This document shows, one piece after another, positions 25,558 to 39,896 of a stretch of 64,000 nt of DNA. The notes below the pieces were generated by a model that saw only the letters and a list, made by a program, of their open reading frames with translations, ran no database searches and was not told the DNA's origin. Made by a program: the position numbers and the translations under genes. The DNA is from Lapidilactobacillus bayanensis (GTDB lineage Bacteria > Bacillota > Bacilli > Lactobacillales > Lactobacillaceae): NCBI RefSeq assembly GCF_003946695.1, contig NZ_RHOX01000001.1, positions 62,001 through 126,000 of the forward strand, written 5' to 3'. The stretch's first letter is position 1. The number at the start of each line of letters is the position of its first letter.

Positions 25558-26631
25558 GTGCTTAAAGATGTGACCTGGCAAACGGTATATGCCAAGTTAC
25601 TACAAATCAGTTTAGACTGTGTCACAATCGAATTGGCAGCACTCAAACATGAAGATTACGATATTGTATACAGCTGTGGGCCAATTCGGTACTTCACGTA
25701 TAGCGATTCGGCAAAACAGATTGAACGCGGTACGTTAGTCTTAAGTGGGCAAGCCTGCACAATGTATGAATGGGCCAATCTTGCTGATGATATTCATTGC
25801 AACGTATTTCAAGAATTAGCATTGCGGATTATCGACTTAGCCAATGCCACGACCATCAGCTTTGAGGTTAAACGATTGGACTTGGCTTTGGACGATTATA
25901 ACGGAAGACCATTTTGGGACTTGGACTTAATTGTTGGTAAAGTCAGACGAAAGCAATTTCTTTCAAAGGGCCGTACTAATACCGTGTACGATAGTGAGTT
26001 TGATAAAAAGACGCGTGCAAAAACACAGCAGATTGGATCGCGTGGTTCTGAGTGTCTGTTTCGCTTTTATGAAAAAGGGAAAGAATTAGCTTTAGGACTT
26101 GATGGAATTGAACGGGAGCAAATGTTGCGGGTAGCACCGCAAGTTCGTTTGGAAGCTGAAACACGTAAAGATACAGCGAGTGATTTATTTATGACGATTG
26201 CTTATCTGGCAAAGGACGAAAACTTGACCAATTTAATTCGTGGCTTCATCAGTACCGAAGTGAACTTTTATAGCGATACCACTTATCAAACAATTTGTCG
26301 TTGTTGGTCGGACTTTCTTAAACCGAGTTTTATTCCTAATGTACATCGGCGATACGAAAAATCAGTCTTTGAAGATACACTACATTGGTTTGAAGTACAG
26401 GGGCCGTATGCGGTCACCCAAGCACTGTTCTTCTTGGCAAATAATGGCATTGAAATTAGAACGAATGAAAATATCAAAGTACCGCCACTGATGTTAGACA
26501 GACGCGATGAATATTGTTGGAATCAAGATTTGGCAAACAAGTTGATCGGTTTTGTAACGAAGGGAAAACGCATGGATCTGATTCCATTGATTCATGACAG
26601 AACAAAAAAATCGTCCACTCCGCAAAAGTGA
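25558..26631 (+). CDS. Replication initiation factor (Rep_trans family), start region damaged
   Basis: Matches initiator/relaxase-like proteins of rolling-circle elements and ICEs (pfam Rep_trans): FEVKRLDLALDDYNG, CLFRFYEKGKELALG and RLEAETRKD. These nick and initiate replication of the excised circle. The best ribosome site (AGGAGG, 25484-25489) feeds a frame that reads PISNNVL, then TGA at 25534, then the conserved KVDWLQIV; the open frame here starts at the GTG at 25558 after that motif. So it is probably a pseudogene or is expressed poorly by restart. Confidence 0.7.
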   Translation: MLKDVTWQTVYAKLLQISLDCVTIELAALKHEDYDIVYSCGPIRYFTYSDSAKQIERGTLVLSGQACTMYEWANLADDIHCNVFQELALRIIDLANATTISFEVKRLDLALDDYNGRPFWDLDLIVGKVRRKQFLSKGRTNTVYDSEFDKKTRAKTQQIGSRGSECLFRFYEKGKELALGLDGIEREQMLRVAPQVRLEAETRKDTASDLFMTIAYLAKDENLTNLIRGFISTEVNFYSDTTYQTICRCWSDFLKPSFIPNVHRRYEKSVFEDTLHWFEVQGPYAVTQALFFLANNGIEIRTNENIKVPPLMLDRRDEYCWNQDLANKLIGFVTKGKRMDLIPLIHDRTKKSSTPQK

Positions 26632-26692
26632 ACGACTAACAAAAAATATTTACAACTAAATTATATCAAATACGAAAGTTGAGGAAAACACT

Positions 26693-27079
26693 ATGGCTAA
26701 AATGTTAAATCTACGCGACTTTGATTTCTCAAATATCGGTAATGTCTTTGAACTGGACGAAGTTACACCAAAATTTCAAACCGAGGAACGAGTCGACAAT
26801 CAGGGTAAAATAATCATGGGTCAGGATAACCGCCCGCGTAAGTTTAATACCGAAGAAATCGTGGGTTACAAATATTCGGTAACCATGCTGGACGGTCCAT
26901 TTCGTAAAAAGTCTACCCAAGTGACCATCAACAATTTGAATCGGCCGATTACCAATGAGGAAATTATGAAGCGTGCCAGTGCAAAATGCAAATTCCAAGA
27001 ATTACAGCCCTCAATGACCGGCAATCCAATGTATTACAAAGCAGAGGGCATTGAACTTCTAAACGAAAATATCAAGTGA
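26693..27079 (+). CDS. Conserved mobile-element protein of unknown function
   Basis: 128 residues, soluble, beginning MAKMLNLRDFDFSN, with DGPFRKKSTQVTINN in the middle. I associate such small genes with Rep_trans initiators of Firmicute elements but do not know a function. ATG start with TGAGGA upstream. It stands 61 bp after the Rep gene and about 150 bp before the restriction-modification gene, which has its own promoter. Confidence 0.65.
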   Translation: MAKMLNLRDFDFSNIGNVFELDEVTPKFQTEERVDNQGKIIMGQDNRPRKFNTEEIVGYKYSVTMLDGPFRKKSTQVTINNLNRPITNEEIMKRASAKCKFQELQPSMTGNPMYYKAEGIELLNENIK

Positions 27080-27153
27080 CCGAATAAACTCACATGGTAG
27101 TCACAAACGCCCGTATGACGGGTGTTATTACATAAAACGCGTCAACGTTTCTA

Positions 27154-27183
27154 TTGAGTTATATCGAGTTTCAAGTGTATAAT
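27154..27183 (+). promoter_or_regulatory. Promoter of the restriction-modification gene
   Basis: TTGAGT (27154-27159), 18 bases, TATAAT (27178-27183). GAAAGGG at 27218-27224 then serves the ATG at 27233. Confidence 0.7.
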
Positions 27184-27232
27184 TAAACATAAAAAGGTTA
27201 ATTTACTTGACAAAAGTGAAAGGGTTCTAATA

Positions 27233-32022
<4,790 letters not shown>

Positions 32023-32023
32023 T

Positions 32024-32488
32024 ATGTCATTATCAGAGATTATTCAAACAATTACAATTATTGTCTCTTTATTTATTGCGTTGGGGGGCTGGTTCATTAA
32101 TTGGCGACAACGGGTGAATGATAAGAAACCACAAATGGTAGCAACAGTAGTCAATAGTATTTCCTTGTCTCGCTTTGAAAAACCACCAGTTAAAGTAGTA
32201 CAGCTAAGAAATATTGGTCAGTCAACAGCAATTGTTCAGGAGTTCCGAATCGTCAAGCATACTAATATTAGTGACCAAATCATAAGTGATGGTCTAAAGA
32301 ATTTAAGTATCCCAATGTTTCCCAGTCAAATGATTGATTCCAATCGAATTCTTGATTTAGATGCCGATTATACGATTGTCGTGAAGTATAATCAGTTACA
32401 CTCTAATAAAACAATGCGATTTGAAGTTACATTGTCAGGACTTGTGTTTCGACACATAGACCCTCATCAACTTATCAATATGCAGTGA
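32024..32488 (+). CDS. Small membrane-anchored protein next to the RM gene
   Basis: 155 residues from an ATG one base after the RM stop codon; GAGGTGG upstream lies in the RM gene. One hydrophobic N-terminal segment (residues 6-24, IIQTITIIVSLFIALGGWF), then a soluble domain of beta-type composition. Family not recognised. The tight spacing suggests co-translation with the RM enzyme, and it could be an accessory cargo or defence protein; there is no direct evidence. Confidence 0.6.
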   Translation: MSLSEIIQTITIIVSLFIALGGWFINWRQRVNDKKPQMVATVVNSISLSRFEKPPVKVVQLRNIGQSTAIVQEFRIVKHTNISDQIISDGLKNLSIPMFPSQMIDSNRILDLDADYTIVVKYNQLHSNKTMRFEVTLSGLVFRHIDPHQLINMQ

Positions 32489-32502
32489 CTTACAGAGTAA
32501 AA

Positions 32503-32534
32503 AGTCTTCCCCAACTAATCAGCTAGAGAAGACT
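32503..32534 (+). terminator. Hairpin after the element cargo
   Basis: AGTCTTC and GAAGACT pair across a 17-base loop; no strong T run. Confidence 0.4.
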
Positions 32535-32563
32535 CACTCATGTACCCCAGACATGCACTTTTT

Positions 32564-32588
32564 TGTTGTAGATATTGTTGTAGATTGC
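32564..32588 (+). repeat. 25-bp end motif, right copy
   Basis: Same orientation and one mismatch compared with the copy at 24483; again two GTTGTAGA boxes. About 100 bp inside the right attachment core. Confidence 0.55.
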
Positions 32589-32686
32589 AATGACGTATGG
32601 TTCAATGCTATGGTTTAACCTAATAGAAAAATGCTGTTATGACGCTATTTATAGCTCGTTTTAAATTTTAAGAAGTCGTTTTTTAT

Positions 32687-32701
32687 TTCCTGTACTCTCC
32701 T
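32687..32701 (+). other. Right attachment site core of the tRNA-Ser element
   Basis: TTCCTGTACTCTCCT, identical to the tRNA-Ser 3' end at 24392-24406. Confidence 0.85.
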
Positions 32702-32716
32702 GTGAATTAAAAATAG

Positions 32717-32757
32717 CCGTATCATGTTAGCAGAAATGCCGACTTGATACGGTTTTT
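32717..32757 (+). terminator. Terminator just beyond the element
   Basis: CCGTATCA/TGATACGG with TTTTT. It lies where the terminator of the uninterrupted tRNA-Ser would be expected. From here to 33139 I see nothing that I can support. Confidence 0.6.
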
Positions 32758-33139
32758 GTCTACTCTAATTTGCATGATATGGCATGCTGACTAAACTGAA
32801 CTTGTAGGAAAATTTGTACGAGCTGATAACTAAATAATACTTTTTCATTTTAATACTCTATTATTGATTGATTAGTGCTACAAGCCTTGGTATGTCAGTG
32901 CTTATTCCATAGAAACACTACAAGTTTTTCTACAAGTTCGAAGGGCCGAATTGGATTAGCAACTATCTAATTCTATTTTTCCTAGGATCTTTTTCCTCAG
33001 TTGCTGCTTCCATTCACTCGGTGATTAAACCCAGCGATAAAACTATTTTGTATTTGCAATGGTAATTTAACGTTGCAATGCATCCTTGACTAACCACCTG
33101 TGCATAAACATACAACTACTTTTATGTAAGAATTTGTTT

Positions 33140-33268
33140 ATGGTGTCGATGAAAAGTTCGTTGTTGTTTCTCAGTGCGAATTTGCCGGATGAGGTAGCAG
33201 ATAGAATTAAACCGTCAATTGAAAAGTTCAAGTCAACAAAACTGCCGCTAGATAACTGGTTGGAGTGA
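33140..33268 (+). CDS. Doubtful small ORF
   Basis: 42 residues from ATG 33140 (MVSMKSSLLFLSANLPDEV). The LPDEVADRI stretch faintly recalls the DUF960 N-terminus seen at 16908, so this may be a relic of such a gene. No clear ribosome site or promoter. Low confidence. Confidence 0.25.
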   Translation: MVSMKSSLLFLSANLPDEVADRIKPSIEKFKSTKLPLDNWLE

Positions 33269-33435
33269 AAGAAGAACTAACTTAATTTTTAGTCACTCGA
33301 CAACACTAAAATCAGTGGCATTGGCTTTGTTTCAGTGCGTTTTTAGTGATATCGAAAAGTCTAAAGTCATTGTATAATAATTAACGAAGCACGCTTAATT
33401 AACAAGAAAATCCAGCCAACCAAAGAGGGTTCAAA

Positions 33436-33940
33436 ATGCAATTCACTTCGAAACTTACTCAAGCAGAATATTTAGAGGGATATCGCTGGGCATTACGTCA
33501 CAGCAAAAGTTCTAAACTGAGACACATTCTTTTAGGTGTAGTTGGTGTTATCGGCTGCGCAACGATTGCACAAAGTATTACCGAGCGGCAACTGCCAACT
33601 TTAATTTTTGACATTATTTTATTTAGCGTTTTATTCTTGATTGTAAAATTTAATGGTATTTGGAAAGCTCGGCGCGGTTTTAAGCATAATCCTGCGATTT
33701 CCGCGGCAATTAGGGATTGAGATGAACGCGGAGGGGATATTTAGCCAAGATAGCACAGGTAGTCGTCATGTTATTTGGACAGCATACAGCAAGGTCGTCG
33801 AGACTAAAGCGCTGTTTTTGTTGCAACTACCGTCAGGATTAGTCCAGATGTTTTCTAAAGCTGATTTATCTGTTGCGCAATTAGAGGACTTAAGATTATT
33901 ACTTCAAGCCAATATTTCTGATGTTCAATTCTTGAAATAG
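33436..33940 (+). pseudogene. YcxB-like membrane protein, frameshifted
   Basis: First frame (33436-33720): an N-terminal part with two hydrophobic segments (LRHILLGVVGVIGC, LIFDIILFSVLFLIV). It ends at TGA after NPAISAAIRD. A second frame, overlapping from 33653, continues GIEMNAEGIFSQDSTG, VIWTAYSKVVETK and a C-terminal domain like YcxB. A single frameshift near 33690-33720 would join them (about 165 residues). Two separate genes are possible but neither half alone makes a normal protein. First of a run of membrane-protein genes. Confidence 0.6.
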
Positions 33941-33949
33941 GTGATCTTC

Positions 33950-34624
33950 ATGACAAGTGTCCCAATGTTTTTTGACGCGATTCCTTGGCTTTTTATCATC
34001 CTGTTAGCTGTTTTTTTGCCTGTCTTAACCTATCGCTTTGATTACTGGCGTAAAGGAGAACATCAGACCAATTCAATGATCGTGCTACTGCTGGTAATAA
34101 GTGGGTTCTTTTGCCTGTTAGGAATCTTGTATGGTCTACTCTGGCTATTGAATACGGCATTGGTGGCAAACGATGACCTTTCCGGGCGACCGCGCCAATT
34201 TTCACCGATGTTCTATCTGGGGATTGCTGGCTTGACCGTTTTATGGGCGGTTATGAATATTTTGCTAAATACAAGATATCATCAGCAACAATCTGATCAA
34301 GCGACTAACGAACCGTTTTATTCGTGGTTACCAACATTATTTGGCTGGTGGTTATTGAATATTGATGGTCATGCTATTGTCATCGTCTATTTATTACCGA
34401 GATTTCGAAGTGCAAATGCTTTGCTCAACTCGCTCGCACAGATCATTAGTGTATTAGCTTGGTGGGTGCTCGCGCTGGAAATTTTACGTGGTATTGATCA
34501 TTATGTGCATTGGTTCAATCGTCATTGGGCGTGTACAGAAAAAGGGCGCCAGCAAAAAAATTGGTTTTTACCCGTTAAGCGTCGAAGTGCTAGCTTACGC
34601 TCTAACAAAACCAACAAAAGATGA
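33950..34624 (+). CDS. Hypothetical membrane protein
   Basis: 224 residues with about five hydrophobic segments (near residues 10-28, 45-66, 83-102, 135-155 and 167-185), then a basic tail (KRRSASLRSNKTNKR). No family recognised. ATG 33950 behind AGGTGA; the frame extends to a GTG at 33941. It stands nine bases after the YcxB-like relic and 11 bp before the next membrane-protein gene, so the three are likely one unit. Confidence 0.65.
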   Translation: MTSVPMFFDAIPWLFIILLAVFLPVLTYRFDYWRKGEHQTNSMIVLLLVISGFFCLLGILYGLLWLLNTALVANDDLSGRPRQFSPMFYLGIAGLTVLWAVMNILLNTRYHQQQSDQATNEPFYSWLPTLFGWWLLNIDGHAIVIVYLLPRFRSANALLNSLAQIISVLAWWVLALEILRGIDHYVHWFNRHWACTEKGRQQKNWFLPVKRRSASLRSNKTNKR

Positions 34625-34635
34625 GATGACTTTAA

Positions 34636-36333
34636 ATGGCTACAATGCAAGACGAAAATTTCGGCTACTTTATTAATCGACTAAAAGAATCACTGAATTC
34701 TAAAAATTGTCAAATTCTTTACTATTCTGCGGCTACCTTGACGATTCAGATAAGTTTTGTGGATCTTGCTGCCTATACGAAAACAACTTCAGAATATCGC
34801 GATCATCTCAGATCAATATCATTTAACGTTTCATATGATTTAGAGGACGGCGATTGGGAGGCTGAAGCCGAGCGGATCTTGAGTAAGATTCAAGCTAAAT
34901 TACAGCCGGAATTAGCCGCGACTGACACTCTCGATTATTATCTGGTGAATCGTCACAGCCGTGCATTAGTACGCAGCGTGCGGCAAAGATTAGTCACAGA
35001 AAATTGTCAAGTTGTGACCGCGTCCAGTGAAGCAATGTCGATCCAAGTGAATTTTGTCAATCTACCAGCAGACGTTGCACAAATTCACCAGCGCGTCGGT
35101 GTCGGTAAGCCGTTTGTGTTTAGTGTGCCATTTAATTTAGCAGCCGCTGATTTAGAAATGCTGACTGCCCAGGTGATAGAACAAATTCGGACACGACTGC
35201 AAGCAGAATTATTTACCAATGACAGCATTGATCATTACATTCGGCCAATTATAACTAAAAACGTCAATCAAAATCGGTCACAGATTTCAGTAAAAAATTT
35301 GCCGATCAACCTCGTTTTAGCACTTTATACCTTCTTGCTGGCCGTTGCAGTGCCCATCATCTTTTTGTCTGCAATCCTAATCGGTGGTGAATGGTTCAAT
35401 ATTCCCTTATATTCATTGCTCGGTGCTGGAGTCATTGGCGCGGTGTTAGCCATCATTTCACTAATTTCGTCTCGAAAGCACAACCTTCGGACAACTGGAT
35501 CTATTTTAGCGTTGATTGGCACAATTATGATTTCAACCGGCGTTCTCATGACTTTATTTTTTATCATTACGCCATTGTTGCTCGTTGCAGACCGATTGCT
35601 CTTACGACCGAAGCAGCGCGACGAGTTAGAACCAGTTGCAACGACAAGCCTGCAGCCACAAGAAAAAATTACTGGCATTAAAGATGGTTATGAAGTCGAA
35701 AAAAAGCAGCTGAATGCCCTGATGACTGGTGGTAACCCGACCTTACCGTTTGGTTTTTATTTCAATACTGATTCTATTTTGAAGTTAATTCCCATCGTTG
35801 GTTTTACAACTATCGGTGTTTATCTCTTTATTTGGTTTACCACCAGGAGTAGTGCGCAACCAGGAACTACGGCGCCCATGTTTATTTCGCTGGGTTTGGT
35901 AATGGTTCTCTTTGTGATGATCGATGTGCTTGTCTGGTTAATCTGGAAGTGGGTTGCACGGCCGATTGTGGTGCTTGATCATTCAGGAATTTATTATCGA
36001 AAACAGCGGCAACAATTTTTTGTTGCCTGGGCAGATATTGTCAAATTTGCCAACGTCCTCGTGCCGAGTGGTCAGACAGAAGCGGCCTGTCTTTTAGTTT
36101 TTGCCAAAGATCCAGCAAAATATTTGAATACACGTTTGCTGCCGGCACGCGGAAAAGAACAGGTTGCACGTTGGTGGCATGGCATTCGGCCAGAATACTT
36201 TCAGAATGAATTTGCTGGTGTTGTGTTAATGATTCCCATTGACCGCCTCGGCATTAACCGACAAACTTTTTTAAACCTGATCACTGATACTTGGCAAAAA
36301 AATGCCGCTACTGTGAATCACGATGTGGATTAA
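34636..36333 (+). CDS. Large membrane protein with duplicated N-terminal domain
   Basis: 565 residues. Residues about 5-92 and 100-195 look like two copies of the same soluble domain (each has a C-Q-[IV] start, QISFVDL / QVNFVNL, a DLE segment and an IDHY-type end). Three membrane segments follow (about 218-240, 250-268 and 280-315), then two more (375-393, 405-425), then a C-terminal PH-like domain (VVLDHSGIYYRKQRQQF with VAWADIV). Function unknown. ATG with a weak ribosome site. Confidence 0.65.
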   Translation: MATMQDENFGYFINRLKESLNSKNCQILYYSAATLTIQISFVDLAAYTKTTSEYRDHLRSISFNVSYDLEDGDWEAEAERILSKIQAKLQPELAATDTLDYYLVNRHSRALVRSVRQRLVTENCQVVTASSEAMSIQVNFVNLPADVAQIHQRVGVGKPFVFSVPFNLAAADLEMLTAQVIEQIRTRLQAELFTNDSIDHYIRPIITKNVNQNRSQISVKNLPINLVLALYTFLLAVAVPIIFLSAILIGGEWFNIPLYSLLGAGVIGAVLAIISLISSRKHNLRTTGSILALIGTIMISTGVLMTLFFIITPLLLVADRLLLRPKQRDELEPVATTSLQPQEKITGIKDGYEVEKKQLNALMTGGNPTLPFGFYFNTDSILKLIPIVGFTTIGVYLFIWFTTRSSAQPGTTAPMFISLGLVMVLFVMIDVLVWLIWKWVARPIVVLDHSGIYYRKQRQQFFVAWADIVKFANVLVPSGQTEAACLLVFAKDPAKYLNTRLLPARGKEQVARWWHGIRPEYFQNEFAGVVLMIPIDRLGINRQTFLNLITDTWQKNAATVNHDVD

Positions 36334-36385
36334 AATTGGGTGGTTCAAATTAAACAGCTAAACTCAAGCGAAGAAGGTGCGCCCC

Positions 36386-36766
36386 ATGACGAAGCAAACA
36401 AAATCAAAATTAAGTCGGGAACATCCGATCTATGCGCGGTTAATTGGCATTTGTCTGATCGGACCATTTGTATTGGATGGCCTTTTGGATTGGTGGATGG
36501 GCTTAATCGGTTATCAGAGTAATTGGCAAATCGACTCCACTTTTTCGGAGCTAGGGTTAGACTATATCAGTCCTTTCATTGTGCTCATGACGTTAGGCAT
36601 CGATCTACTCATTATTGCAGGGGTTAGTTTAGCGCCCCAAGAAACTTGGCGGCGGATTAAACAACATTGGTTGCCGATGCTAATTGTCTTCTTGATGATA
36701 ATCGCACTCAATCTGCTCGCCTTTTTTGCGCTGAAAGATGTTTTAAATTTTTTCAGATATTGTTAA
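36386..36766 (+). CDS. Hypothetical membrane protein
   Basis: 126 residues from ATG 36386 behind GAAGGTG. Three hydrophobic segments (about 17-38, 61-82 and 97-117). Family not recognised. It ends the membrane-protein run that begins at 33436. The following 290 bases hold only the promoter at 37001. Confidence 0.6.
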   Translation: MTKQTKSKLSREHPIYARLIGICLIGPFVLDGLLDWWMGLIGYQSNWQIDSTFSELGLDYISPFIVLMTLGIDLLIIAGVSLAPQETWRRIKQHWLPMLIVFLMIIALNLLAFFALKDVLNFFRYC

Positions 36767-37000
36767 CTCGTCAAAATATAATTGAATTTGTCTGATCTTA
36801 TTTTAAAATAGATGTGACTTAAGTGCAGCCAGTAGACGTCGATAACTCGCGTTTATAAGCTGTTTTTATTTTTGTCAAAAAAATCTGCCATAAGGGTAGC
36901 AGTTATCTGTAAATTATTGCGTATTTTACAGAGATGTTGTGCCAAAAAAAACTCAAAAAAAATAAATACACAAAATTCTTATAAAAACTATTAAATAATA

Positions 37001-37028
37001 TTGATTATTATTTGAGACTTGTTATACT
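37001..37028 (+). promoter_or_regulatory. Promoter of the gene at 37083
   Basis: TTGATT (37001-37006), 16 bases, TATACT (37023-37028). Confidence 0.55.
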
Positions 37029-37082
37029 TTTAATAAAGATTCAGATTAAGCGTTTACCTCAATGGAAGAGAAGGTGGTTGTA

Positions 37083-37523
37083 ATGGCAGCACAAGTAAAG
37101 AATTTTAAAATTGGTAATTATTATATTCGATTCAATAATTTCTTGGAGAGATTTTTGATCTTCGATAATGTTTTCCATGAGTTTGCAGAAACAAGTGAGC
37201 GCATTGAAATAGGAGATTGTCTTGTCGCCGAAACTTTACCCGCTCTGAAAGAGGATTGGTTGCGAAACTTTGGCGCTTTTAAACATTTTATTGATCATGA
37301 AGTGCCTCAGTTAGCTGATAAACATTATCAAGAGTTCCAAAAGAAGATTGCGGCGGCCCTAACTAAATATGGAGTGGGTCAATATTATTTATTGTCAGCA
37401 ATTGATTCAGAGCATAATCGGATTAACCACGCCCAAGCACGTGTAGCTGAACAATACATTCGTAACTGCAAGATTGAACTTAATCAATATTTGCAACAGA
37501 TTAGTACGGTTTCTTTCGGCTAA
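37083..37523 (+). CDS. Hypothetical protein
   Basis: 146 residues, helical and soluble, beginning MAAQVKNFKIGNYYI. The family is not recognised. Two ATGs are in frame; the one at 37083 has GAAGGTGG at good distance, while the one at 37062 does not. Single gene with its own promoter, followed by a terminator. Confidence 0.65.
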   Translation: MAAQVKNFKIGNYYIRFNNFLERFLIFDNVFHEFAETSERIEIGDCLVAETLPALKEDWLRNFGAFKHFIDHEVPQLADKHYQEFQKKIAAALTKYGVGQYYLLSAIDSEHNRINHAQARVAEQYIRNCKIELNQYLQQISTVSFG

Positions 37524-37631
37524 TTTATCCGGTTAAACTTTTACGAACCACTTGGCCTAAGCTGTCTGTGTTCGTATACAAGCTAAATATTCTGTGTCAT
37601 AATATAAGATATGACGTGCAGAAATTCTGAC

Positions 37632-37663
37632 GCCAATAGAACAGGCTGTTCTGTTGGCTTTTT
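37632..37663 (+). terminator. Terminator upstream of the DUF3013 gene
   Basis: GCCAATAGAACA and TGTTCTGTTGGC pair over 12 bp (one G-T pair) around GGC, followed by TTTTT. Confidence 0.85.
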
Positions 37664-37699
37664 GAGTATCGTAAGACATGAAGGATGGAGATAATTCTA

Positions 37700-38179
37700 A
37701 TGGATATGATGACTTATTTTGACCAACAGATTGACCAACTTGATTTTCCTGGTGACATTAATGTGAACTGGGATCAAGATATTCGTTCTTTTGAATTAGA
37801 GATTACCATGACTGGCATGACCAACAAGATGGAAATCGAAGATCAAGAGGGTGCGCTTAAAGACGATGAGGTTAGTTACGATGATGCCATTTTGATTTAT
37901 GACGAAACTAAAGTTGATGGTAAACAATACGCCGAAAATTACGTCGCAACGATTCCTTTTAACGGCCGCCAAGGTTTACCGCTGAGTGTGGCGGATGGTT
38001 TGTTCGCTTACCTCAAAGACTGGCTCGCCGACGGAATGAGTAACTTTATGGACTTCCTTGATCCAGAGATGAGTGTTGAAACCTTCATCTTGGCCTGGCA
38101 AGAGGATGTTTATCAACAAGCCGTTCAAGCTGCTGTTGCTGCCGGTGTTACTGGTTATTTAAGTTATCCTAAATATTAA
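37700..38179 (+). CDS. DUF3013-family protein
   Basis: 159 residues, acidic and soluble, of the DUF3013 family found directly upstream of prmA in lactobacilli; function unknown. The ATG at 37685 lies within the AAGGATGGAG ribosome site, so the ATG at 37700 is chosen. It precedes prmA by 20 bp. Confidence 0.75.
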   Translation: MDMMTYFDQQIDQLDFPGDINVNWDQDIRSFELEITMTGMTNKMEIEDQEGALKDDEVSYDDAILIYDETKVDGKQYAENYVATIPFNGRQGLPLSVADGLFAYLKDWLADGMSNFMDFLDPEMSVETFILAWQEDVYQQAVQAAVAAGVTGYLSYPKY

Positions 38180-38199
38180 TTGAGAACGGAAATTGAATC

Positions 38200-39105
38200 A
38201 TGAATTGGTTAGAAATTAAACTTATTATGCCAGCAGCGCAAATGGAAATCGTGGCCAACTTGTTTGAGGAATTAAATGCAGGTGGCGTTCAAATTAGTGA
38301 CGATGTGGCAACTGATCTGGATCTTAACGATGGTCAAGTTGGCGTCAGCGCTTATTTAACAACCGAGATTGATCAAACGCAATTCATTACCCAACTTAAA
38401 ACGCGAGTCTTGCAATTACAACAAGCAGGTTGGCTGGCGCCTAACTTAAAAATTTTGACGAAAAATATTGACGAAAATGATTGGACCACTAGCTGGCAAG
38501 ATTATTATGAACCAGTGCAGGTGACCCGTTATTTGACAATCGTTCCACAATGGCAAGATTATCAACCGCAGTCTAATCTTGAGCAGCTCATTCGTTTGAA
38601 TCCGGGTAAGTCCTTTGGTACTGGTATGCACCCAACGACGCGGTTAGCCTTATCTTGTTTAGAGTTAACTTTACGCGGTGGCGAAAAAGTTTTTGATGTT
38701 GGAACTGGTTCAGGTGTTTTAAGCATTGCGGCCGCTAAACTTGGTGCAGATGCAATCACAGCCACTGAATACGACGCCGCTGCTTTACCCTTTGCTCAAG
38801 AAAATATTGCCTTAAATCACTTAACCGACCAGATTAAGTTAATTCAAGGCAGTTTGTTAACACCCGTTGTCGGTCGAGCCGATTTGATTGTCGCCAACAT
38901 GTTGCCTGAAACATTGCTGCCTCTGATTCCACAATTAGCTGCCCATCTTGAAGCAGATGGTACTGTCATTTTAACAGGGATAATTGCCGCTCAATTAGGT
39001 AAAATTGAAGCCGCCGTAACTGCCCATCATTTCAGCGTGGATCTACAATTGAAGTTGGCTGATTGGTATTGCTTACGACTCAAGCAAGTTGAGGTGGACG
39101 CATAG
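38200..39105 (+). CDS. prmA: Ribosomal protein L11 methyltransferase
   Basis: SAM-dependent trimethylation of ribosomal protein L11. N-terminal substrate domain, then the methyltransferase with motif I VFDVGTGSGVLSIAAAKLGA (about residues 165-184) and the catalytic-site NMLPETLL; PGKSFGTGMHPTT is the PrmA signature. 301 residues. Its stop is directly followed by the rsmE ATG with no gap. Confidence 0.95.
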   Translation: MNWLEIKLIMPAAQMEIVANLFEELNAGGVQISDDVATDLDLNDGQVGVSAYLTTEIDQTQFITQLKTRVLQLQQAGWLAPNLKILTKNIDENDWTTSWQDYYEPVQVTRYLTIVPQWQDYQPQSNLEQLIRLNPGKSFGTGMHPTTRLALSCLELTLRGGEKVFDVGTGSGVLSIAAAKLGADAITATEYDAAALPFAQENIALNHLTDQIKLIQGSLLTPVVGRADLIVANMLPETLLPLIPQLAAHLEADGTVILTGIIAAQLGKIEAAVTAHHFSVDLQLKLADWYCLRLKQVEVDA

Positions 39106-39858
39106 ATGCAATTATTCTTTGTTGACAGCGTGGTTGACCCCGCACAATTGGTTACCCTAACCGCAGCTGATTTTAAACACGCGGTCCAAGTTTTACGGAT
39201 GAAAGTTGGCACTGAGATTCAAATTGCTGATCATGCTGGCACAGCGTATCCGGCGATAATCTTCCAAATCGATTCCACGACATCAACGATTGCTGCGCAA
39301 ATTAACGGTCCAGCTTTGCCTAATACGGAATTACCGCTTCAAGCAGAAATTATTTGTGGCTTACCTAAACGTGAAAAAGCAGACTGGATCGTACAAAAAG
39401 CGACAGAATTAGGTGCGACTAGAATTATTTTCTTCGCTGCTAATCGTTCGATTATGCAATGGCGCACCAATCAGGTCGAGAAGAAATTAATGCGCCTTCA
39501 ACAAATTGCCCACGACGCTGCAGCACAATCACATCGCCGTAAAGTACCGGAAATTGTTTATTGGCCGCAATTATTGGCCAAATTACCCACTCACGGTCTA
39601 AACTTAGTGGCTTATGAAGAGATAGTGAAGCAGCATGAAGATTTTGGTTTAGTCAAAGCCTTTAAGCAACTGCAAGTACAGCCGCAAACTGTGCGCATGA
39701 TTTTTGGTCCGGAAGGCGGGTTGAGTGTTGCTGAGGTGGCGGCACTAAAAGCTGCGGCGGTGCAGCCAGTTGGCTTAGGTCCGAGAATCTTACGAACTGA
39801 AACAGCACCACTTTATTTCTTAAGTAGCTTGAGTTATGCGCTAGAATTGTTAAAATGA
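39106..39858 (+). CDS. rsmE: 16S rRNA m3U1498 methyltransferase RsmE
   Basis: N3-methylates U1498 of 16S rRNA. PUA-like N-terminus, then the SPOUT methyltransferase knot: the SAM-binding segments are IFGPEGGLS and LGPRILRTETA. 250 residues, normal. ATG immediately after prmA stop; translationally coupled. Confidence 0.95.
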   Translation: MQLFFVDSVVDPAQLVTLTAADFKHAVQVLRMKVGTEIQIADHAGTAYPAIIFQIDSTTSTIAAQINGPALPNTELPLQAEIICGLPKREKADWIVQKATELGATRIIFFAANRSIMQWRTNQVEKKLMRLQQIAHDAAAQSHRRKVPEIVYWPQLLAKLPTHGLNLVAYEEIVKQHEDFGLVKAFKQLQVQPQTVRMIFGPEGGLSVAEVAALKAAAVQPVGLGPRILRTETAPLYFLSSLSYALELLK

Positions 39859-39896
39859 TTAATAATTGACTTAAAATGAACGAAATGGATGAACAT

